Origin: CAZFBA01 sp964517135
GTDB taxonomy: Bacteria > Cyanobacteriota > Vampirovibrionia > JBFMGH01
Direction of reading: 5' to 3'
DNA: 64,000 nucleotides
Assembly (NCBI GenBank): GCA_964517135.1
Contig: CAZFBA010000016.1
Location: 1 to 64,000, forward strand
In this document: one piece after another, positions 17,738 to 25,943 of the stretch
Numbering within the stretch: position 1 is the first letter of the stretch
Layout of the letters: each line of letters starts with the position of its first letter
The notes under the pieces: generated by a model
Told to the model about the DNA's origin: nothing
Database searches by the model: none
What the model saw: only the letters and a program-made list of their open reading frames with translations
Translations under genes and position numbers: made by a program

Positions 17738-19975
17738 TTAATTACCCTTTCGGCCAAATAAGATCGCAAATATGATATTAAGAATGAATAAAACTATAAT
17801 GAAAATGATAATACCGCCGCATATTGTAGCAGTCCAGCCCCAGACACCTGAAGGTGGCCAGTATGAAGTCACCTTGCCAACTTTTTTTGATGAGACGGTT
17901 GTTTTTTCCTTTTTATGTTCTTTCAACTCAATGTTTTTAACTGTTTCACCATCAACAACGTAGAAACTGCCTGTCTTAAGCTTGATAAGGTTCTTTTTAT
18001 CTGATAAGGCTGTTGATGATACTTTTGAAGCGGTATCAGTTTTTCCGTAAACGGCTGTCATAACCTTGTTAGAATTCATACTTGAAATGATTTGTTGCAG
18101 TATACCTTGATTGTTGTCATAAGCCAGCACTGCAAAATTCGTATTTTCAGGGCTAAACATCTTATAATTATCATCAAATGTCATTTTCAACTTATTTTTA
18201 ATGTCTTGAATAACCGGGTTTGATCCGGGAGTTCCTATTAAGAGAATGTTTCTATCGCTAATACTTTGATTTTTGTAGTCTGAAACGGTGGTAATAATGA
18301 GGTCAACCCCGGCATCAGAGTATGTTTGTTTAGCAATAGCACCGGTGACATTTAAGGCAGACTGATATTCTTCCAGAGTGGGGTTATCAGGAATTATTAA
18401 TGCTGCGTTTGAAAGATCCTGCTGGGTTGAATAAGGGTAAAAAGAATCATTTAGAAGCCCCAGATCAGGGAAAACAATCTTGGCTCCTCCAGGCAGGTTA
18501 ACTGTAGATTCTGAAGAGATTTCTCCCCAGATGTTATCCTCATAGTCATCTACGCAATACCCAAATTTTGAAGGGAATATATGAAACTTAACCGTTAAAA
18601 CATTGTAGGGTTTGACATACTGATCGGGCACTCTTACTTTAAGTGTCTGATTTTGCACGCCCTGCTGGTTATCAATGATTACTCCTTCGAGAGAAACATC
18701 ATTAAACTTTACTTCTATGGAAGACAGTTCAGGGTTTATATCAGGGCTATAGCTGTAAACCAGGTTAAAGTTGAGCATTCCGTCAGTTGTTTTAAGGTCA
18801 GGTATTACTCTAATAGGGTATTCAAGTGGTATAGGCCCGATTCTTTCGGCACGTTCTGTCTTAAACCCCAGCTGTTTAAAGGAAAGGCTTTTATCGTGTA
18901 TGTATTTAGCAATAGTGGTGGGTTTTGTTGTTTGTGGTGAGTAGCTTTTGACTACATATGTATTGCCCTTCAGGGCTTTTGCCAGTGTTTCGTGGGCCAG
19001 GTATTTTGCTGCTGTATTGACGCCTGCCGGGGTATTGGCAGAGACTATAAGTATTGCTCTGTTAGCGTTTTCAGGATTTCTGATAAATTTTATTATTCCC
19101 TGGCTGTCTTCAAGGGCGCTACCGTTGCTGTCAACTATTGTCGGTGTACCGTTGATGTTTCTGAGGTTGTTACCAAGGTATCCTTTTAATGAGGGTATTT
19201 CTGATGGAGTTCCTGCTAACACTGTGTTAAAATCTTTATTCACAGGTTTGCTGGCTGGTGAAGCTATAAATTTTAATTTACGCCAGCTTATTTGTTGGGC
19301 TATGTCTGCTGCTATAATACCCATTGCATTAATAGAGATGTTCGAATTGCTTGATATATCAGGAGTTATAAAGTTAATAGTAGTTATCCCATATGCATAG
19401 GGGTCATACAGAGGGAATGGATATTCAGCAAGGTCAACTTTTGGTTGAATAATTCTGTATTTAAAGTTGATATGAGTTTCAGGGTGTATAAAAGTCCAGA
19501 GAGAATGGTCTAAAGGGTCTTCACAGATATCTGTATAATGCTGTTCAACCTCAAACCTTATAGTATTGTAATTGCCGAGACCTGCCAGGGGGACAGGTAT
19601 GGATATAGTCTTAACTTCAACACTTGATTTATCCAGAGATTCTTTTTTGACGAGCTGTCCATTTATATAAATACTTAAATGTGATCTTGCAGGAATAAGT
19701 TCAGCAGAATGATGAAATTTAACAACAAGGTTTGTGCCCCCTAAAACCTGCCAGGTTCGGGGTTTTGTAAAGTATACCTCTTTGTAGGCGTGAACATTTT
19801 TAAGTTGAATTCCTTTATCCAGAGCTTCATTCAGCTCGGGAAGATCTACTATTTCTGATGCCTGAGCTTTTACTGGCAGGTGAGAACCTGTTATTAACAG
19901 GCAAGCAAGTATAAATATAACATTTAAAAGTTTTTTTAGCCAGTAGTGTAGATTTAGGTAACTTCTTTTATCCAT
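17738..19975 (-). CDS. BcsB-like cellulose synthase regulatory protein (copy 1)
   Basis: First gene of the tandem BcsB-like pair, 745 residues. It has an N-terminal hydrophobic signal (about 15-38), the C-E-D-P-L-D-H-S-L-W-T motif in the first domain, the equivalent P-F-P-L-Y-D-P-Y-A-Y-G segment, a Lys-rich stretch, and a C-terminal membrane helix (about 717-740) ending G-R-K-G-N. The paralogue shares the whole architecture but only moderate identity, so the duplication is old. The stop codon abuts the ATG of copy 2, implying coupled translation. Upstream is about 1 kb with no large gene. Binding of an exopolysaccharide is inferred from the family. Confidence 0.78.
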   Translation of the reverse strand: MDKRSYLNLHYWLKKLLNVIFILACLLITGSHLPVKAQASEIVDLPELNEALDKGIQLKNVHAYKEVYFTKPRTWQVLGGTNLVVKFHHSAELIPARSHLSIYINGQLVKKESLDKSSVEVKTISIPVPLAGLGNYNTIRFEVEQHYTDICEDPLDHSLWTFIHPETHINFKYRIIQPKVDLAEYPFPLYDPYAYGITTINFITPDISSNSNISINAMGIIAADIAQQISWRKLKFIASPASKPVNKDFNTVLAGTPSEIPSLKGYLGNNLRNINGTPTIVDSNGSALEDSQGIIKFIRNPENANRAILIVSANTPAGVNTAAKYLAHETLAKALKGNTYVVKSYSPQTTKPTTIAKYIHDKSLSFKQLGFKTERAERIGPIPLEYPIRVIPDLKTTDGMLNFNLVYSYSPDINPELSSIEVKFNDVSLEGVIIDNQQGVQNQTLKVRVPDQYVKPYNVLTVKFHIFPSKFGYCVDDYEDNIWGEISSESTVNLPGGAKIVFPDLGLLNDSFYPYSTQQDLSNAALIIPDNPTLEEYQSALNVTGAIAKQTYSDAGVDLIITTVSDYKNQSISDRNILLIGTPGSNPVIQDIKNKLKMTFDDNYKMFSPENTNFAVLAYDNNQGILQQIISSMNSNKVMTAVYGKTDTASKVSSTALSDKKNLIKLKTGSFYVVDGETVKNIELKEHKKEKTTVSSKKVGKVTSYWPPSGVWGWTATICGGIIIFIIVLFILNIIFAILFGRKGN

Positions 19976-20257
19976 TTATTAGTTTGTTCCTTCTGGTCAA
20001 TATAACGTTAATTATTATATTATACGCAAATAGTTTATTTTATTAGAATTTGAAACTCTTAATGAGCTTATTATTGAACAAATTTATCAAAACCCTTACT
20101 GTTAGTGATAATTCAGGCTTTAATACTAATGATAATCTTATTTTAAGGTGATATTTGGTTAAAAGATTTTAAAATGTTGTTTAAATATGTGCAAGAAAAA
20201 TATTTTTCATGCTAAATTAATTAGTGTATAAAATGCACTTAATATCGCAGGTATTTA

Positions 20258-20434
20258 ATGGTGTTAATGATGAATACTGACAACAAAAAGAACCTCAACG
20301 AAGATATAAACGAAGATCTACAAATACTTTACAGAAGCGAAAGCACCAGAAGAATTGTCAATAGCATTGAAAATATTATTTGTGATCTTAACGAAATTAA
20401 AAAAGATCTATCAGAATTACAGAGTTTAAAATAA
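20258..20434 (+). CDS. Small charged coiled-coil protein, 58 residues
   Basis: ATG at 20258 with GCAGG 6 bases upstream opens a 58-codon frame (in-frame ATGs at 20267 and 20270 are alternatives). The product is soluble, rich in Asn, Asp, Glu and Lys, and predicted helical: L-Q-I-L-Y-R-S-E-S-T-R-R-I-V-N-S-I-E then D-L-N-E-I-K-K-D-L-S-E-L with a heptad-like spacing. No family recognised. The amino acid make-up and the ribosome-binding site support a real gene rather than a chance frame. Confidence 0.5.
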   Translation: MVLMMNTDNKKNLNEDINEDLQILYRSESTRRIVNSIENIICDLNEIKKDLSELQSLK

Positions 20435-20558
20435 ATTATTTCTTAAAAATTAAGGCAGACAAAGCTTTTATACTTTCTCAGAGATACTGATTGCTGTGGT
20501 TATAAACTTTTTAAAGAACGTTTTTTTTGTGTTCAAATGTAACAGATCTAAACAAATC

Positions 20559-20581
20559 TTAACAATAATTGTTATTGTTAA
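20559..20581. promoter_or_regulatory. AT-rich inverted repeat, candidate operator
   Basis: Perfect 10-bp arms (TTAACAATAA and TTATTGTTAA) around TTG. It is located 125 bases after the small coiled-coil gene and about 430 bases before the BlaI-like regulator. Size and symmetry suit a winged-helix or MarR-type operator; the binding protein is unknown. Confidence 0.35.
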
Positions 20582-21014
20582 TAATTAAAAAAGTGAATAT
20601 AGTTAAATGGCTTGATTTTGTTAATTGAAATGAAATGTGAAGAAAGAAAATAGTTTGTTATAAATATATATGTATTTCTTTTCACAGGGAAACCCTGTAT
20701 TAACCAGCAAGCGCAAGAATCTTCTCTATTTAAATAGAAATAGTACAAAGCAATTGATGAATATTATTTCACCAAATCTGGATTTTTTTGTATAATTTAA
20801 TTTGATATTACTTACCAAGGAGACTTATAATTACATTTATTGTTTTAAAAAAGCAATAAATTGCTAAAACTATTGTTAGTTCGTTTTTTGAAATTTAAAA
20901 AAAAGTGTAAATTATTTTTGAGGTAATGTTTTAGAATTAATAAGATAATTTATTGCTTAGTATAATAAGTTTGTTTGTCTTATTTTTACGTAGTAAGGAA
21001 CCAGAAAAGATTAT

Positions 21015-21428
21015 ATGAGTTCAACAAACACAAAACTAAAAGGTAAACTGGAGAGACTCGTTCTAATTGCTGTTCGCAACATTCAGCGAAGAGATGACAA
21101 ATATGTAACAGCCAAAGATGTTGTGGACTATCTCAAAGAGGAATATGATAAGAAGTATTTTCCTCAAACAGTTACAACCGTACTCAAAAGACTTGAGAGC
21201 AAAGAGCAATTAGATAAGGTTAGTTATGGCGCAAACAGATGTGCTTACTTTGATCCCAAGGTAAGAGCTGGCCAGGAAGGTGATCTCATTTGGGAGAAAT
21301 TCCAGGAGTTTGCTGATGAATTTTATTTCGGTGATATTGAGCAGGCTTTAAATAGCGTAAATAAAGAAGTCGTCAAAAGACTTAAGAAAATTAAATCTAA
21401 AAAAATCGTAGAGTCTCCAGAAGCTTAA
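21015..21428 (+). CDS. BlaI/MecI-like winged-helix regulator
   Basis: Probable DNA-binding repressor of 137 residues. After a basic N-terminus, residues about 10-75 fit a winged helix-turn-helix. T-A-K-D-V-V-D-Y-L-K-E-E-Y and Q-T-V-T-T-V-L-K-R-L-E-S-K form the two recognition-region helices, and G-A-N-R-C-A-Y-F-D-P resembles the wing strand. The V-T-T-V-L-K-R-L pattern is typical of the BlaI/MecI family, and the C-terminal half could dimerise. No sensor protease or beta-lactamase gene is nearby, so the target is unknown. Its ribosome-binding site (AAGGAA) is about 13 bases upstream. Confidence 0.6.
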   Translation: MSSTNTKLKGKLERLVLIAVRNIQRRDDKYVTAKDVVDYLKEEYDKKYFPQTVTTVLKRLESKEQLDKVSYGANRCAYFDPKVRAGQEGDLIWEKFQEFADEFYFGDIEQALNSVNKEVVKRLKKIKSKKIVESPEA

Positions 21429-21490
21429 TCTTTATACGTTATTTTGTAATAAATATTAATAATAAAAGTATTTATTATACTTTTGAGCAG

Positions 21491-21519
21491 TTGAAAATTT
21501 GATCTTGATTGAATACAAT
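21491..21519 (+). promoter_or_regulatory. Promoter of the TetR-family gene
   Basis: TTGAAA (21491-21496), a 17-base spacer and TACAAT (21514-21519) form a near-consensus sigma-70 promoter. The 26-bp palindrome begins two bases later and would cover the start of transcription. Confidence 0.75.
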
Positions 21520-21520
21520 T

Positions 21521-21546
21521 AAACTGAATGAATATTCATTCAGTTT
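21521..21546. promoter_or_regulatory. Perfect 26-bp palindromic TetR-type operator
   Basis: The half-site AAACTGAATGAAT is followed directly by its exact reverse complement. The core TGAATGA-nnnn-TCATTCA is the usual shape of TetR/AcrR-family operators and closely resembles the published Bacillus FadR (YsiA) box. Placed at the start point of the adjacent tetR-like gene, it predicts autorepression. Confidence 0.85.
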
Positions 21547-21639
21547 GCTGTACGGGCAATTAAATATATTAATGCTAATACCCTGCCAGCTCATAGCAAA
21601 ATTCTGGAATAAATGAAACTTTATAATGGAGTCAACACT

Positions 21640-22233
21640 ATGACCAGCAAAAAAACTGATAAATATGAACTGATAATTGAATCAGCTATACAACTATATG
21701 CAAAAAAAGGTTTCCACAACACAAAGATAAAAGATATTACCGATAATGCCTCACTGGCTGCAGGTACATTTTATTTGTATTTTAAAAATAAAGAAGATCT
21801 GCTAGAAGCACTTTTAAAAAAATACCTGGAGCTCGGCTTTGTTAGATTAGAAGATATTTATCACCAGAATATACCGGCAAAAGAGAAATTATTACTATTT
21901 ATTAGTGAAAACATTGATTTTTTCTTTGATCACCAGTATTTTTTCATGATATATGCTGAATATTCATCAAAAAAAGATGAGTTCCACCCCATTAAAAAAC
22001 ATTATGAATTTATTATTAAATATCTGGATATGGTATCAAACATTATTAAACAGGGCCAGAATGAAGGTCAATTCAAGCAAAATATCAATTTAAAAATAGC
22101 TTCGAGATCTTTAAGAGGCATGATTGTTATGAATTTAATAGCTATTCTGGTTTTTAAAGATCCCTCTGGCATTACAAAAGAAGAATTATCAGATAATATT
22201 TCAGGTATTTTTATTAATGGTATTTCTGTATGA
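21640..22233 (+). CDS. TetR/AcrR family transcriptional regulator
   Basis: Repressor with an N-terminal helix-turn-helix (I-I-E-S-A-I-Q-L-Y-A-K-K-G-F, then T-F-Y-L-Y-F-K-N-K-E-D-L) and an all-helical ligand-binding domain. The chosen ATG at 21640 has GGAG 8 bases upstream and gives 197 residues. An ATG at 21613 would add nine residues but has no such site. The palindrome at 21521-21546 upstream is its probable operator and resembles FadR boxes, so a long-chain acyl-CoA ligand is a fair hypothesis. No fatty acid degradation gene is adjacent; the neighbour downstream is an unknown membrane protein. Confidence 0.88.
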   Translation: MTSKKTDKYELIIESAIQLYAKKGFHNTKIKDITDNASLAAGTFYLYFKNKEDLLEALLKKYLELGFVRLEDIYHQNIPAKEKLLLFISENIDFFFDHQYFFMIYAEYSSKKDEFHPIKKHYEFIIKYLDMVSNIIKQGQNEGQFKQNINLKIASRSLRGMIVMNLIAILVFKDPSGITKEELSDNISGIFINGISV

Positions 22234-22240
22234 TAAGTAT

Positions 22241-22270
22241 AAACCTGAAAACAGCTTTTAGATCAGGTTT
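22241..22270 (+). terminator. Weak hairpin after the tetR-like gene
   Basis: An 8-bp stem (AAACCTGA with TCAGGTTT) and 14-base loop lie 8 bases past the tetR-like stop, ending in TTTTAAT. Stem and T-run are short, so termination would be partial. Confidence 0.4.
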
Positions 22271-22483
22271 TAATACTATTGTGCTTTCTGATTCTGTCTT
22301 TTGAAAATTGAATATTTTTTAAGTTATGCACTGATCAAGTAAAACTGTATAAATTCTCTTTTGAAGTGGATTTTTGATATAATTTGATGAAGTTATCTGG
22401 TATTGTTTTTATAATACGTATGAATTGTAATTCCCATTAGTTCATTATACTTGATTAATAGAGAATGAAAACAGGAAGTTTAT

Positions 22484-23338
22484 ATGAGTGATAATAATAA
22501 AGCAAAAAAAATTATTCTCGATGTTATTACAGGTCTGCCATTTATTTTAACAGTGATCATTATTGCTACCCTTCTCGTTTTCTGGGCTTATATTCACCCG
22601 CATTCAAATTATGTAGTGAATTCAAGCGTATTGACAAAAGATAGTTACCTAGAAATAGATAAAGAAGGTCATCTTAAATATGCTTTTAATGCTAATTTAT
22701 TTGATGTTATAGATAAAAATGAGACTTTTCAGACTGATATTTCTGAAAAAGAGCTTCAAAGAGCACTATTAAAAAAGGAAATGGAGTTATTGAAGATCTA
22801 CCATAATAACCCTGATAGTGCTCAGGCTAATTTTGACCTTGGGGTATGGTATTTATTTACTGCCGGCATTAGAAACAACCTTTCTCAAATGAGAGAAGGT
22901 AGACAAAACAGGCTTCTTGCAGGTTATTATTATCTGAAACGCTTTAATCTTATGACTTCCAGAGAGAAAGCTGTTGAAGAGTTGAATCAAAATATTAATC
23001 TCTTTCTTAATGAAAAGATGAATGAATCTCCTGTATTCTATAATGGCCTTACCCGGGAACTATCAAGAACACCGGATGATCCTCTGGAAGGGCTTGAAAG
23101 AGAAAAACATGAGCTGCTTGAATTATTTATAGAAGAAAAAAGCGAAGAAAATCTGATGAAGTTGTGTGATTATTATCATAATAATATTGACGATGCTGAA
23201 AATTCACTTAAACTGGCTTATATCAAAGCGGGTATTTTCTGTTATAGCCAGCTGGCTGACTTGATGCCGGAAGATGAAGATGTAAAACTAAGAGAATCTG
23301 TATTAAAAAATAAGCTTAAAACCTTTGCATTTAGGTAA
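22484..23338 (+). CDS. Single-pass membrane protein of unknown function
   Basis: Not recognised. The 284-residue protein has a cytoplasmic N-terminus, one strong transmembrane helix (about 17-41), and a roughly 240-residue, mostly helical, charged domain outside or inside the membrane. The stretch A-N-F-D-L-G-V-W-Y-L-F and several amphipathic helix pairs recall degenerate TPR units. A good GGAAG ribosome-binding site precedes ATG. It follows the tetR-like gene by 250 bases but has its own AT-rich leader. Confidence 0.7.
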   Translation: MSDNNKAKKIILDVITGLPFILTVIIIATLLVFWAYIHPHSNYVVNSSVLTKDSYLEIDKEGHLKYAFNANLFDVIDKNETFQTDISEKELQRALLKKEMELLKIYHNNPDSAQANFDLGVWYLFTAGIRNNLSQMREGRQNRLLAGYYYLKRFNLMTSREKAVEELNQNINLFLNEKMNESPVFYNGLTRELSRTPDDPLEGLEREKHELLELFIEEKSEENLMKLCDYYHNNIDDAENSLKLAYIKAGIFCYSQLADLMPEDEDVKLRESVLKNKLKTFAFR

Positions 23339-23448
23339 AGAGGTTCTTTTGAAGGGGTTTTAACAAAATTGTACATTGTTTGCTGGTTTTTTTTAAAATA
23401 GAATAAACCTGAATTGATAGTTGTTATTAATTAAATGAGGATGATGAA

Positions 23449-24894
23449 ATGACCCGAAAAATAAAGTTTGGAACCGATGGCTGGAGATCTATAATTGCTG
23501 ATGAATTTACTTTTGATAATGTTGAACTGGTTACAAAAGCTATAGTTGGGTATATAAAACAAACATATTCACCTGAAAGACCTGTAGTAATTGGTTATGA
23601 TACAAGGTTTTTGGCGAATAAATTTGCAGAAAGAGCCGCTAAGGTTATAAACTCATTTGGCCTGAATGTTAAACTTACTAAAAGAGACGCCCCCACACCT
23701 GTTGTGGCTTTTAGCGCAAAAGAGCTTGAAAGTGCTGGAGCATTAATGTTTACAGCCAGTCATAATCCGCCAGAATACTGTGGTATTAAATATATTCCTG
23801 ATTACGCAGGGCCGGCTACTCCTGATATTACTGATATTATAGTTAGTAATGTTGAAAAACTACAGAACGGTGATGATAGTTTTCTGTCAAAGCCTACCAG
23901 CGAAGGAGTAACAGAAAAGTTTGACCCACGTCCGGCTTATATGGCTTGGGTAAGGAAGATTGTCGATCTTGATAAAATTAAACAAAACCCCGCAAAAGTT
24001 TATTATGACCCGATGTATTCCACAGGCCGTGGCTATCTTGACGAATTATTAAAAGAAGCAGGGTGTGATGTGACAGTACTTCATGACTGGATTGATCCAC
24101 TCTATGGAGGAAGTATGCCCGAACCTAAAGCTGAATATCTTTCAGAAGTTACAGATCTCGTTAAAAAAGATGGCAATGCTATTGGTTTTGGTACAGATGG
24201 AGATGCTGATAGATTTGGTGTTATAGATGAAACAGGCGCTTATTATATGCCTAACTTTGTTATAGCTGTTCTATTAAGGCATTTAATAAAAAATAAAGGT
24301 TATAAGGGTTCTATAGTAAGAACAGTAGCAACTACACATATGCTTGACGGTCTGGCAGAAGAATATGGGCTTAAAATACATGAAACACCGGTAGGTTTCA
24401 AGCACATAGGACAGATTATGCGTCAGGAAGATGTCGTAATAGGCGGTGAAGAATCTGGAGGGCTGTCAATACTTCATCACATACCTGAAAAGGATGGCAT
24501 TGTGGCCAATCTTTCTATTGTGGAAGCTATGGCATATGAAAAGAAACCCCTAAAAGATATATTGAAAGAGCTTAAAGAAGAAGTAGGTACTGACTTTTTC
24601 CATGAGAGGCTTGATTTGAAAGTTAGCGATAAAATAAAAGTTGATTTTGTCAAAATGTGCGGTGAAAACCCACCTGCATCAATCAATGGAATCAAGGTTA
24701 AAAAGGTATCAACGATGGATGGAGCCAAGCTTTACCTTGAAGATGGCACCTGGATACTTACAAGGCCCAGCGGAACAGAGCCTTTGCTTAGAATCTATTT
24801 TGAAGCTCACACAGTTGAAGGCCTTAAAGGCATGATTGCTGATATGAAAAAATTGCTGGAAGATATGAAAAAAAAGGATAATGCTCTGGTATAG
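23449..24894 (+). CDS. Phosphoglucomutase/phosphomannomutase family protein
   Basis: Alpha-D-phosphohexomutase that interconverts hexose 1- and 6-phosphates for polysaccharide and LPS precursors. In 481 residues the four family motifs appear in order: T-A-S-H-N-P-P with catalytic Ser104, the metal loop G-T-D-G-D-A-D-R-F-G, the sugar-binding loop G-G-E-E-S-G-G, and the phosphate loop R-P-S-G-T-E-P. The N-terminus K-F-G-T-D-G-W-R is also typical. Substrate preference (glucose, mannose or glucosamine) is not decided by these motifs. It is convergent with clpS, with only 8 bases between the stops. Confidence 0.92.
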   Translation: MTRKIKFGTDGWRSIIADEFTFDNVELVTKAIVGYIKQTYSPERPVVIGYDTRFLANKFAERAAKVINSFGLNVKLTKRDAPTPVVAFSAKELESAGALMFTASHNPPEYCGIKYIPDYAGPATPDITDIIVSNVEKLQNGDDSFLSKPTSEGVTEKFDPRPAYMAWVRKIVDLDKIKQNPAKVYYDPMYSTGRGYLDELLKEAGCDVTVLHDWIDPLYGGSMPEPKAEYLSEVTDLVKKDGNAIGFGTDGDADRFGVIDETGAYYMPNFVIAVLLRHLIKNKGYKGSIVRTVATTHMLDGLAEEYGLKIHETPVGFKHIGQIMRQEDVVIGGEESGGLSILHHIPEKDGIVANLSIVEAMAYEKKPLKDILKELKEEVGTDFFHERLDLKVSDKIKVDFVKMCGENPPASINGIKVKKVSTMDGAKLYLEDGTWILTRPSGTEPLLRIYFEAHTVEGLKGMIADMKKLLEDMKKKDNALV

Positions 24895-24902
24895 ATTGTC
24901 AC

Positions 24903-25181
24903 CTACTCTGGCTCTATTGTTGAGGTCAGGCCAAAACCGTTAAGCATTTCACTGTAAAACTCGGCCATCTCTAACGGTACAACAGTTACAACACTGCAAC
25001 CGGTATTGTGTGCTTCCCACATAATATCTATGGCTTTCTTTGGAGTAAGGGTATTTACTGTTTTGAGCAGGCAAACAACTACATAATCAACTGAATTATG
25101 ATCGTCATTATGCAGAATAACCTTGTATTTCGGCGTAAGCTGCTTTTTACTCCGGGTTTTTTCCTGAAGTTCTGTACTCAT
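24903..25181 (-). CDS. clpS: ATP-dependent Clp protease adaptor ClpS
   Basis: Adaptor that delivers N-degron substrates to ClpA/ClpC for degradation by ClpP. The 92-residue protein matches the family core: Y-K-V-I-L-H-N-D-D, the V-D-Y-V-V region forming the N-degron pocket, and a helix containing A-H-N-T-G that corresponds to the conserved H-x-x-G. The basic N-terminal tail (about 1-20) is short, as usual. It faces the phosphohexomutase gene tail to tail. No clp ATPase gene is in the window. Confidence 0.9.
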   Translation of the reverse strand: MSTELQEKTRSKKQLTPKYKVILHNDDHNSVDYVVVCLLKTVNTLTPKKAIDIMWEAHNTGCSVVTVVPLEMAEFYSEMLNGFGLTSTIEPE

Positions 25182-25435
25182 ATTCTGAAATGCCTGACTA
25201 AAAAGACTACTTCTTTTATTTTAACCATTTTCCTGAGATGCTTCAATATAAATGCAGGCTTACAGTAATATTCTGTGATGAATTTTTTTAATATTTTTAC
25301 ATTACTGTCCGCTTAAAGACCTATCTCTTTGCTGAACCCTGTTTAATAATTTTTGCCAGTTTCTTTAATTTTACTTCCTGAAAATTTTCTAATCCAAAAC
25401 AGATATTATGACCGGTTTTATACATCTAGAACCTC

Positions 25436-25471
25436 TGATTAATTAAGGAATTACTGATTCAAGCAAAAACA
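25436..25471 (+). repeat. Dispersed repeat B, copy 1
   Basis: A 36-base unit beginning TGATTAATTAAGGAATTACT that recurs at 29884-29919 with two mismatches by eye. It contains the palindrome TTAATTAA. Both copies are intergenic and in the same orientation, 4.4 kb apart. Confidence 0.8.
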
Positions 25472-25646
25472 GGGATAGAATCTGATACCGAATCGCAATC
25501 AACAGGCTATAAAAGTCTTTACGAGCTAAGCGAAGCAATCCATCCAGTGTTTATATTTATCCTGGATAACCACATCAGACCAAAAGCTGTCCTCGCAATA
25601 TCAATAGTTTATTGAATGCCTGAATTAGCCAGAAATAAAACTCTCT

Positions 25647-25671
25647 CCGGGGCGAACTAAGTTCGCTCCGG
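25647..25671. repeat. Tight GC-rich hairpin
   Basis: CCGG-G-GCGAACT-A-AGTTCGC-T-CCGG folds into a 12-bp stem with one G-T pair and almost no loop. It stands out by GC content in an AT-rich gap. No T-run follows, so it is not a normal terminator. Confidence 0.6.
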
Positions 25672-25943
25672 TAGTTATTAGTCTCTTTAAAACTTTTAAG
25701 TTGCCCTGAACACAGCTAAGGATCTATTTTTGAGAGATTTTTTGGGCTTCATCTTCAGAATAACAGCTTATACATTTTCTTCACAAAACGGGGTATTAAG
25801 GACTTTTTTAAATCTATTATTTTTTACTGCGTAACTTCTGTTATAATTCAATTTGATATCACAATATTAAGACTAATGAATAACTACAATGATAAACTTT
25901 TTAGTTAAGCACTGATCTTATATATTATTTACCGGAGGACAAA

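Larger units (their letters stand above)
19976..21014. other. AT-rich region around a small coding region
   Basis: Holds the small coding region 20258-20434. A 10-bp inverted repeat with 3-base centre lies at 20559-20581 (TTAACAATAA-TTG-TTATTGTTAA), and a 6-bp hairpin at 20684-20698 (ACAGGG-AAA-CCCTGT). TATAATTTAATTTGATAT starts at 20791; it recurs with one or two changes at 25842 and is probably promoter material. No RNA family was recognised. Confidence 0.45.
25182..25943. other. Gene-free region with repeat B and a hairpin
   Basis: 762 bases without a supported gene. It contains repeat B copy 1 (25436-25471), a strong hairpin (25647-25671) and a TATAAT-led stretch at 25842 that resembles 20791. 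Its middle part is less AT-rich than other gaps, with scraps such as GAGCTAAGCGAAGCAATCC. This suggests decayed mobile or repetitive DNA rather than one long promoter. Confidence 0.45.

Noticed and set aside
20684..20740. CACAGGGAAACC stretch resembling the start of a cyclic di-GMP riboswitch
   Set aside because: Only the first few bases agree; the second conserved half and tetraloop receptor are absent, and it lies far from a gene start.
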